Shown: positions 1-5,096 of the stretch, one piece after another | Numbering within the stretch: the stretch's first letter is position 1 | Layout of the letters: each line of letters opens with the position of its first letter | NCBI GenBank assembly: GCA_026984595.1 | Contig: JALSRW010000616.1 | Span: forward strand, 1-6,785 | DNA: 6,785 nucleotides | Reading direction: 5' to 3' | DNA from: Alphaproteobacteria bacterium | GTDB lineage: Bacteria > Pseudomonadota > Alphaproteobacteria > Geminicoccales > Geminicoccaceae | Translations under genes and position numbers: made by a program | Notes under the pieces: model-generated | What the model saw: the letters and a program-made list of their open reading frames with translations, nothing else | Database searches by the model: none | Told to the model about the DNA's origin: nothing

Positions 1-2
1 TA

Positions 3-98
3 CCCGAGCAGTTCCACTGGCTGCATCCCAGCTTCCTGCCGCCCGGACCACCCGAAGTGCGTGATCCGGTCATCCGAGAAGAAAGAGGAGGGCGGTAG
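3..98 (+). CDS. Possible C-terminal end of a plus-strand gene (partial, 5' end outside window)
   Basis: One plus-strand frame is open from the window edge to a TAG at 96-98, giving about 31 residues beginning PEQFHWLHPSF and ending in a charged tail. The first half uses G/C-ending codons almost throughout, as expected for a real gene here; the last dozen codons do so less. The stop lies inside a perfect hairpin that fits a gene end. The PEQ-x-x-WLH stretch faintly recalls the C-terminus of LpxL/HtrB-type lipid A acyltransferases, but that is far too short for a family call. It could also be a chance open frame. No function is assigned. Confidence 0.35.
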   Translation, partial: PEQFHWLHPSFLPPGPPEVRDPVIREERGGR

Positions 99-108
99 CC
101 CTCCTCTT
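83..108. terminator. Perfect 11-bp hairpin between convergent genes, probable bidirectional terminator
   Basis: The arms AAGAGGAGGGC (83-93) and GCCCTCCTCTT (98-108) are exact reverse complements around a 4-nt loop, GGTA. On the minus strand the stem is followed by the T-rich TTTCTTCTC, so it fits best as a Rho-independent terminator for the binding-protein gene, whose stop is 26 bp away. On the plus strand there is no clear T tract, but the hairpin contains the TAG of the upstream partial frame and may also stop that transcript. Confidence 0.7.
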
Positions 109-134
109 AGCCTCCCCGATCGAAGGGAACGACC

Positions 135-1289
135 TCAGCTCTGGGGCCTCCAGATTTCTTCGACCTTGTACTGGCCCTTCTTCACGCTGATGATCGACAC
201 GGGCTTCGGCGGCACCATGCTGGGCCGGGTGTAGGAGATTTCCCCCGTGACCCCCTTGAAGCCGCGTGTGGCGGCGAGCGCGTCGCGGATCGCCTTGGGA
301 TCGGCCGAGCCGGCGCGTTCGATGGCGTCGGCGACCAACCGCAGCGCATCGTAGCCGAGCGCGGCGAAGGCGTTCTCCGGATCCCGCCCGTATTCCTTGC
401 GATAGGCTTCGATGAAGGCGGCCACCTCCGGCCGGTCGTCGGCACGGTAGGTGTGCGTCGAGAAATAGACATTGTCGGCGAGATCGGGCCCCGGGGTGGT
501 GACCACCAGCTCGGTATCGAAACCGTCCCCGGAAACGATCGGCAGGTCGAGGCCCGCTTCCCGGATCTGCTTGACCGACAACCCGGCTTCGGTGGGGATG
601 GCGGAAATGAACACCGCGTCGGGCGCAGGGTCGATCGACTTCAGACGGGCGATCTGGGCCGAGAAATCGGTATCGCCCATCATGAAATAGTCCTCGGCGA
701 CGATCTCACCGCCACGTTCGGTGAAGCGCTGCTTGAAGAACTTCGAGAGCGCCTTGGTGAAATCCATCGAGTTGTCGGTCCACACCACCACCCGCCGCGC
801 ACCGAGCTTGTCGTATGCATAATCGGCGATGGCGAAGGACTGATCGTCGTCGCCGAAGGGGGTCATGAACATGTAGTCCCCGACCCACTGCGGCAGCATC
901 GGGTGGGTGGCGCCGGAGGTGACGAAGGGCACACCGGCCTCCTGGAACAGCGGCGCCGCCGCCATCACGAAGGTGGTATCGGAAAAACCGATCGCCGCCA
1001 CCACCCCTTCGCTGAGCAAACGCTGCGCCGCCTTCGCCGTTTCCTGCTGGTCGGTCTTGGTGTCGATGGCCAGCAGCTCGATCGGACGGCCGCCGAGCAG
1101 CCCGCCCGCCTCGTTGATCTGCTTGGCCGCCAGCTTGGCGCCGCTGAGGGACGGACCATCGATCGATGCCATGCCCCCGGTCACGCCGTAGAGGGCGCCG
1201 ATCTTGATCGGCTCGGCGGCGTCGAGCGACCCGCCGGCCACCAGCGCGAAGGCCAGGACTGCTGCACCAGTCACGAACTTGCCAGGCAT
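135..1289 (-). CDS. Branched-chain amino acid (LIV)-type ABC transporter periplasmic substrate-binding protein
   Basis: This is a 384-residue type I periplasmic binding protein of the LivJ/Peripla_BP_6 group, which captures a small solute in the periplasm for an ABC importer. It has a Sec signal peptide: M-P-G-K, a hydrophobic stretch at about residues 5-20, and a likely cleavage near A24/A25 before EPIKIG. The mature start IKIGALYGVTGGMAS is the usual opening strand and ligand loop of the family. AAKQINEAGG, the serine/threonine-rich loop GFSDTTF and FVTSGATHP are further family landmarks, and the length is normal. ATG at 1287-1289 is preceded by GGGAG six bases upstream. Family members bind branched-chain amino acids, amides, urea and other small polar compounds, so the ligand is open. 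No permease or ATPase gene is in the window and a terminator follows, so it is transcribed apart from its transporter. It diverges from the RpiR gene, which may control it. Confidence 0.93.
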   Translation of the reverse strand: MPGKFVTGAAVLAFALVAGGSLDAAEPIKIGALYGVTGGMASIDGPSLSGAKLAAKQINEAGGLLGGRPIELLAIDTKTDQQETAKAAQRLLSEGVVAAIGFSDTTFVMAAAPLFQEAGVPFVTSGATHPMLPQWVGDYMFMTPFGDDDQSFAIADYAYDKLGARRVVVWTDNSMDFTKALSKFFKQRFTERGGEIVAEDYFMMGDTDFSAQIARLKSIDPAPDAVFISAIPTEAGLSVKQIREAGLDLPIVSGDGFDTELVVTTPGPDLADNVYFSTHTYRADDRPEVAAFIEAYRKEYGRDPENAFAALGYDALRLVADAIERAGSADPKAIRDALAATRGFKGVTGEISYTRPSMVPPKPVSIISVKKGQYKVEEIWRPQS

Positions 1290-1295
1290 CGGGCT

Positions 1296-1300
1296 CTCCC
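1296..1300 (-). promoter_or_regulatory. Ribosome binding site of the substrate-binding protein gene
   Basis: Read on the minus strand, GGGAG lies six bases before the ATG at 1289. This supports that start, which also leaves a complete signal peptide. Confidence 0.7.
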
Positions 1301-1351
1301 TGTCTTGAGGCCGTGCCTCGAGGGCACTGTGGTTCTCGTTCCGACGCCGGC

Positions 1352-1380
1352 ATTCAAGCCGAGGCGACGCACGCCGTCAA
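1352..1380 (-). promoter_or_regulatory. Candidate sigma-70 promoter for the substrate-binding protein gene
   Basis: On the minus strand, TTGACG (1380-1375, 5 of 6 matches to TTGACA) is separated by exactly 17 bp from TTGAAT (1357-1352, 4 of 6 matches to TATAAT). Transcription would start near 1345 and give a leader of about 55 nt. It is placed correctly in the divergent gap. This is a pattern match only, and other starts are possible. Confidence 0.4.
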
Positions 1381-1412
1381 CCAAATCGAACACACTCGGG
1401 TTGACCGCGCAA

Positions 1413-1425
1413 AAATGTATCATTT
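1413..1425. promoter_or_regulatory. A/T-rich palindrome AAATG-TAT-CATTT, candidate operator of the RpiR-family regulator
   Basis: Five-base arms AAATG and CATTT are exact reverse complements around TAT, inside the most A/T-rich stretch (1411-1429) of a GC-rich divergent intergenic region. It sits 17 bp before the chosen start of the regulator gene and about 33 bp behind the candidate -35 box of the binding-protein gene, so one site could serve both directions. TATCAT (1418-1423) within it matches a -10 box at 5 of 6 bases but has no good -35 partner. RpiR-family proteins commonly bind short palindromes near their own gene. The assignment is inferred. Confidence 0.4.
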
Positions 1426-1441
1426 AGTTCAGGTCCCGACG

Positions 1442-2341
1442 ATGCCCGGGGAGCGGGAATTGACACAGACCACGCTGGCCGAGCGGATCCGTGCGCGGCT
1501 GCCGGAACTGACCAAGGCGGAGCGTCGGGTGGCCCATGTGCTGCTCGGGCGCTACCCGCTGGCCGGCCTCGAGACGGTCCAGGCCCTGGCCCGCCGCGCC
1601 GGGGTCAGCACCGCCAGCGTGCTGCGCTTCACCGGTAAGCTCGGTTTCGCCTCCTACACCGCGTTTCAGGGTGAGCTCCGCGAACAGCTCGCCGCCACCC
1701 TGCAGTCACCGCTCACCCGCTACCGGGAGGATGACGGCGAGCCGGCGGTCGGCAATGCCGGACTGGTGCGCCGCCATCTCGAGGAAAGCCGTGCGGCCCT
1801 GGCCGAAGCCGAGGCACTGGTGGTGGGCAGCGAGATCGAGGCGACGGTGGGCCTGCTCGCCGACACCCGCCGGCCGGTCTATCTGCTGGGCGGCCGGTAC
1901 AGCGGCAATGTGGCGGGATACATGGCCGATCTGCTGCGGGGCGTGCGCCCCCATATCGTCCATGTCGACGGGCAGACCCAGAAATGGGCCGACCACCTGC
2001 TCGACATCGGCCGACGCACCGTGCTTGTCTGCTTCGATTTCCGCCGTTATCAGCCGGACGTGCTGACCTTCGCCGAGCGTGCGGCGAAGCGGGGAGCGCG
2101 GATCGTGCTGATCACCGACCCCTGGCATTCGGCGATCGAACGGGTCGCCTCCCATGTCCTTCCGGTGCCGGTCGCCTCGCCCTCCATCTACGACAGTCTG
2201 GCACCGGCGGTGGCACTGGCGGAAGCCTTGGTGGGCGCCCTCGCCCGTCGCCTCGGCGACCGTGCGCGGAGCCGCATCGAGGCGCAGGAGGAGCTGCGTC
2301 AGCCGTTTCGCTCGGCTCCGGCCGAGCCCCACAAGCCGTGA
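1442..2341 (+). CDS. RpiR-family transcriptional regulator (HTH plus SIS domain)
   Basis: With the ATG at 1442 this is a 299-residue protein, the usual RpiR size. Residues ~8-85 form the N-terminal RpiR helix-turn-helix domain: LTKAERRVAHVLL, then LARRAGVSTASVLRFTGKLGF, the recognition-helix signature, followed by the expected Y-x-x-F-x-x-x-L. Residues ~130-270 form a SIS domain (VYLLGGRYSGNVA, ARIVLITD, ALAEALVGAL), which senses a small effector. The second SIS loop reads FDFRRY (198-203) where sugar-phosphate sensors typically have an ISxSGxT-like loop, so the effector may not be a phosphosugar. An AGG at 1431-1433 lies 8 bp before ATG 1442. Upstream in-frame starts (1313, 1415) have no visible ribosome site, and 1415 falls inside the candidate operator. 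It is 24 bp from the glutamine synthetase homologue, so probably cotranscribed, and it likely regulates the local genes. Confidence 0.9.
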   Translation: MPGERELTQTTLAERIRARLPELTKAERRVAHVLLGRYPLAGLETVQALARRAGVSTASVLRFTGKLGFASYTAFQGELREQLAATLQSPLTRYREDDGEPAVGNAGLVRRHLEESRAALAEAEALVVGSEIEATVGLLADTRRPVYLLGGRYSGNVAGYMADLLRGVRPHIVHVDGQTQKWADHLLDIGRRTVLVCFDFRRYQPDVLTFAERAAKRGARIVLITDPWHSAIERVASHVLPVPVASPSIYDSLAPAVALAEALVGALARRLGDRARSRIEAQEELRQPFRSAPAEPHKP

Positions 2342-2351
2342 TCGAGGGATC

Positions 2352-2357
2352 GGGGAG
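2352..2357 (+). promoter_or_regulatory. Ribosome binding site favouring a GTG start at 2366
   Basis: GGGGAG lies 8 bp before GTG 2366. The alternative ATG at 2387 has only a weak GAAGAA upstream and would remove seven residues just ahead of the first beta strand. Confidence 0.55.
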
Positions 2358-2365
2358 ATCGAGCC

Positions 2366-3670
2366 GTGCGACGTGAAGAACTCGTCATGATCTGCACCAG
2401 CGACATCGCCGGCCAGCTTCGGGGCAAGGCGGTGCCGGCCCGCGACTTCGAGAAGCGGCGCGGTACCGGCGTCGGCTGGACGCCGACCAACATCATGATC
2501 ACCGCCCACGGCCCGATCGCTCCCTCGCCCTGGGGATCGCGGGAGGATCTGTATCTGCGCCCGGTACCGACCACCGCCGTGCGGCTGTCGATCGCCCCCG
2601 AGGGGCCGGTCGAGAGCTTCGTGCTCTCGAAGATCATGCGGCTCGATGGCACCCCATGGGAATGCTGTCTGCGCAGCTTCCTCGAGCGCGGGCTGACCGC
2701 TCTCGAGGCCGAGGGGTTACGGATGATCGCCTCGTTCGAGCACGAATTCGCCCTGCAGGGCATCGAGGAGCGCCCCAACAGCCCCTACAATTTCGATGCC
2801 TTCCGCCGCCAGGGACTGTTCGCCGAAGTGTTCACCGCGGCAATGCGCGAAAACGGTCTCGAGCCCGATACCTTCATGCCCGAATACGGACCCAGCCAGT
2901 ACGAGGTGACGATGCGGCACGCGCCGGCACTGGCCGCCGCCGATCGCGCCATCATGCTGCGCGAGGTGGCCCGCAGCGTGGCGCATCGCCTGGGTCTGCA
3001 GGCGACCTTCACCCCGCTACTGCGCCCCGATGCCGTCGGCAACGGAGTACATGTCCATTTCAGCCTGACCGACCTCGCCGGCCGGCCCGTCAATCACGCG
3101 GCAGAGGGACCGGCCGGTCTGTCGCCGGTCGCCGCCGCCTTTCTCGAGGGGATCCGGCGCAAGCTGCCGGCGCTGTGCGCGCTGACCGCAGCCGCCACCA
3201 TCAGCTATCTGCGCCTGGTGCCGCATCGCTGGAGTGCTTCCTACACCAATGTGGGTCTCCGCGACCGTGAGGCGGCGGTGCGCATCTGCCCGGTGTTCCG
3301 GCCGGGCACCGAGGAGACGGCCCTGCATTTCGAGTATCGCGCGGCGGATGCCGCCGCCAGCCCCTATCTGGTCCTCGGCGGGCTGGTCTGGGCCGGGCTC
3401 TGGGGTCTGCGCCAGAAGCTGGAGGCGCCGCCGCTGACCACCGCCGATCCCGAGCAGATGAGCGAGCAGGAACGGACGGCTCTCGATCTGCGCCGCCTGC
3501 CCGGCTCGCTCGCCGATGCGCTCTCCGAACTCGAGGCCGATGCCGATCTGAAGGCAGCCATGGGCGAGATCCTGCACGGCGTCTATCTGACGCACAAGCG
3601 CTTCGAGGAGGAACTGATGGCGCCCCTCGACCCGGCGGAGCAATGCGCGCGCTACCTGCTGGCCTACTAG
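2366..3670 (+). CDS. Glutamine synthetase-family protein (gamma-glutamyl amide / polyamine ligase-like)
   Basis: This 434-residue cytosolic enzyme belongs to the glutamine synthetase superfamily, which joins ammonia or an amine to a carboxylate through an ATP-made acyl phosphate. The N-terminal beta-grasp part carries DIAGQLRGKAVPA. The active-site set is intact: E125 and E127 (FEHEF), E173 and E180 (EYGPSQYE), H229 (GNGVHVHFS), arginines in LRLVPH, RDRE and AVRICP, and E323 and R325 in FEYRAADAAASPYL. The C-terminal LPGSLADALSELEAD resembles the PuuA/FluG-like groups rather than the housekeeping GlnA, and I see no GlnA-type adenylylation-site region. The likely product is therefore a gamma-glutamyl amide or another amide, not bulk glutamine; the substrate is unknown. 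GTG at 2366 has a good ribosome site. It follows the RpiR gene by 24 bp and precedes two Mur-like ligases by 139 bp. Confidence 0.88.
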   Translation: MRREELVMICTSDIAGQLRGKAVPARDFEKRRGTGVGWTPTNIMITAHGPIAPSPWGSREDLYLRPVPTTAVRLSIAPEGPVESFVLSKIMRLDGTPWECCLRSFLERGLTALEAEGLRMIASFEHEFALQGIEERPNSPYNFDAFRRQGLFAEVFTAAMRENGLEPDTFMPEYGPSQYEVTMRHAPALAAADRAIMLREVARSVAHRLGLQATFTPLLRPDAVGNGVHVHFSLTDLAGRPVNHAAEGPAGLSPVAAAFLEGIRRKLPALCALTAAATISYLRLVPHRWSASYTNVGLRDREAAVRICPVFRPGTEETALHFEYRAADAAASPYLVLGGLVWAGLWGLRQKLEAPPLTTADPEQMSEQERTALDLRRLPGSLADALSELEADADLKAAMGEILHGVYLTHKRFEEELMAPLDPAEQCARYLLAY

Positions 3671-3706
3671 GGATGCCGTCCCGCGCCGCCGCATAGCGGG
3701 GTATCT

Positions 3707-3730
3707 GCCGCGGACGGGCACGTCCGTGGC
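3707..3730 (+). terminator. Strong 10-bp hairpin after the glutamine synthetase homologue, possible attenuator or terminator
   Basis: GCCGCGGACG (3707-3716), loop GGCA, then CGTCCGTGGC (3721-3730) pair over ten positions with one G-U wobble in RNA. It lies 36 bp after the stop of the glutamine synthetase homologue. It is followed by TCCCTCTCC, pyrimidine-rich but without a true U run, so intrinsic termination may be weak or partial. It could lower expression of the downstream ligases or protect the upstream mRNA end. A possible upstream GTG start for the next gene (3726) falls inside the right arm, which argues against that start. Confidence 0.5.
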
Positions 3731-3764
3731 TCCCTCTCCGGCTTTGGTCTATTCTGCACGATAC

Positions 3765-3798
3765 CGGGTCGGTGGCAGGGGCGGGTCGGTGGCAGGGG
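3765..3798 (+). repeat. Exact tandem duplication of a 17-bp unit in the leader of the first Mur-like gene
   Basis: CGGGTCGGTGGCAGGGG occurs twice back to back (3765-3781 and 3782-3798) with no mismatch. The second copy carries the AGGGG that is the likely ribosome binding site, 11 bp before ATG 3810. A 17-bp unit shifts the reading frame, which fits non-coding leader sequence and supports starting the gene at 3810. Since both copies contain AGGGG, the duplication also doubles the potential ribosome docking site. Confidence 0.85.
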
Positions 3799-3809
3799 AA
3801 CGTCGGCCG

Positions 3810-5096
3810 ATGACATGGTCCATTGCATCCGGGGGCTTCGCGAGCCACCCGGTGCCGCTGTTGGAGCGCGCGCTGCGAACGGTTCTGAGCCGGGTTGCGC
3901 CGTTCGCGGTTCCGCTGGCCTCTTTCTACCGCAGATGGCTGCTCGGACGGGTGACCCTGCTCGCGCTCACCGGCTCGATGGGCAAGACCACGACCGCCGC
4001 CTGTGCCGCGGCCGCCGTCGGCCTGCGGCGACGGCCCTCGGGCAACAATGCCTTCGGCAGCATGCTCGTCGCCCTGTTCCGCATTCGTCCGTGGCAGCGC
4101 TTCGCGGTGATCGAGACCGGGATCGAAGAACCCGGGCAGATGGACAGGATCGCGGCGGTCCTGCAACCCGACCTGGTGGTGGTCACCGCCATCGGCAGTT
4201 CTCACGGACGAAGTTTCCGCGATCTCGCCCATATCGCCGCGGAAAAGGGCCGGTTGCTGGACGCCGTGCGTTGCGGCGGCATCGCCGTTCTCAACATCGA
4301 CGATCCGCATGTACGCGATCTGGCACGGCGGGCGCCGGAACGGACGGTCACCTACGGCTTCTCCCCCGATGCCGACATCCGCGCCCTCCGGCTGCGGCTG
4401 GATTGGCCGCGGGGCAACCGCCTGCGAGTGGCGGTCGAGGGACAGGAGCTGGAACTCCGCTCGGCATTGTTCGGGCGGGGAATGGCCTATGCGGTGCTGG
4501 CGGCGCTGGCCACCGCCCATGCCCTCGGCGAGCCCCTGACCGAGGCGGCCGCGCGGATCGCCGGGGTCACGCCGGCGATCATGCGCCTCGACGTCGTCCG
4601 CCTGCCCTCGGGCGCCTGGCTGATCCGGGACGAATTCCGGTCCAATGTCGAGACCGTCGATGCCGCGCTCGACCTCCTGGAGGAGGTTCCCGGCCGCAGA
4701 TTCGCGATCATGGGCGGAATCAACGAGCCGCCGTCTCCCGCCGGCCCCGTCTACCGACGGCTGGGCGGTCGGCTCGCCCGCATCTGCGAGAAGGTGGCCG
4801 TTGTCGGATCCCGCTCCACCCATCAGCAGTTCGCATCCGGTGCCCGCAAGGCCGGCGGCGATCCCGGGCGCTTCCTGCGCGCCGGCCATGACTGGCGTCG
4901 TGCGGTGGACGCGATCCTCGGGGATCTGCGGACAGACGATGTGGTATTGGTGAAGGGCCGCAACGAGCAGTGTCTGGCGCGCGCCTCGCTGGCACTGATG
5001 GGAGGCGATGTCCGCTGTCGCCGGACCATCTGCCCGCTACGTCAAGGCATCTGTGATGGGTGCCCCTCGCTCGGCAGGGATGCCGACGCGAGATGA
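3810..5096 (+). CDS. MurF-like Mur ligase family protein lacking the UDP-MurNAc domain, copy 1, with C-terminal four-cysteine motif
   Basis: This 428-residue protein has the central and C-terminal domains of Mur ligases, which join an amino group to a carboxylate via an ATP-made acyl phosphate. Visible parts: P-loop GSMGKTTT (55-62), NNAFGS, E102 in ETGIEEPGQM, H132 in AIGSSHGRS, K146 in AAEKG (equivalent to the carbamylated lysine of the family), VLNIDDPHV, then domain 3 with DEFRSN (274-279), AALDLLEE, MGGINEPP and VLVKGR. Only ~50 Arg-rich residues precede the P-loop, so the usual UDP-MurNAc-binding domain is absent and peptidoglycan precursors are unlikely substrates. Near the C-terminus C403, C408, C415 and C418 form C-x4-C-x6-C-x2-C. 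ATG 3810 is chosen over GTG 3726 because the latter lies in a hairpin and a frame-shifting repeat intervenes. Compared with copy 2, the domain 3 motifs are less like MurF. Its stop overlaps copy 2 by ATGA. Confidence 0.87.
   Translation: MTWSIASGGFASHPVPLLERALRTVLSRVAPFAVPLASFYRRWLLGRVTLLALTGSMGKTTTAACAAAAVGLRRRPSGNNAFGSMLVALFRIRPWQRFAVIETGIEEPGQMDRIAAVLQPDLVVVTAIGSSHGRSFRDLAHIAAEKGRLLDAVRCGGIAVLNIDDPHVRDLARRAPERTVTYGFSPDADIRALRLRLDWPRGNRLRVAVEGQELELRSALFGRGMAYAVLAALATAHALGEPLTEAAARIAGVTPAIMRLDVVRLPSGAWLIRDEFRSNVETVDAALDLLEEVPGRRFAIMGGINEPPSPAGPVYRRLGGRLARICEKVAVVGSRSTHQQFASGARKAGGDPGRFLRAGHDWRRAVDAILGDLRTDDVVLVKGRNEQCLARASLALMGGDVRCRRTICPLRQGICDGCPSLGRDADAR

Noticed and set aside
453..1427. 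A 324-codon plus-strand open frame opposite the binding-protein gene
   Set aside because: The minus-strand protein has a signal peptide, ribosome site and clear family features. The plus-strand product has only Arg/Gly/His-rich composition and no recognisable motif.
1313..1441. Longer N-terminus for the RpiR regulator starting at 1313 or 1415
   Set aside because: The extra residues do not resemble the family, no ribosome site is seen, and the extension would cover the divergent promoter and the candidate operator.
3726..3809. Longer N-terminus for the first Mur-like protein starting at GTG 3726
   Set aside because: The GTG is inside a hairpin arm and the extension crosses a 17-bp tandem repeat that is not a multiple of three. 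Starting at 3810 gives a length and P-loop position matching the paralogue.
3201..4889. A 562-codon open frame on the minus strand across the glutamine synthetase homologue and first Mur-like gene
   Set aside because: Its translation is low-complexity and rich in Arg, Gly and Pro, matches no family I know, and lies antisense to two genes with intact catalytic motifs. GC-rich coding DNA commonly gives such shadow frames.
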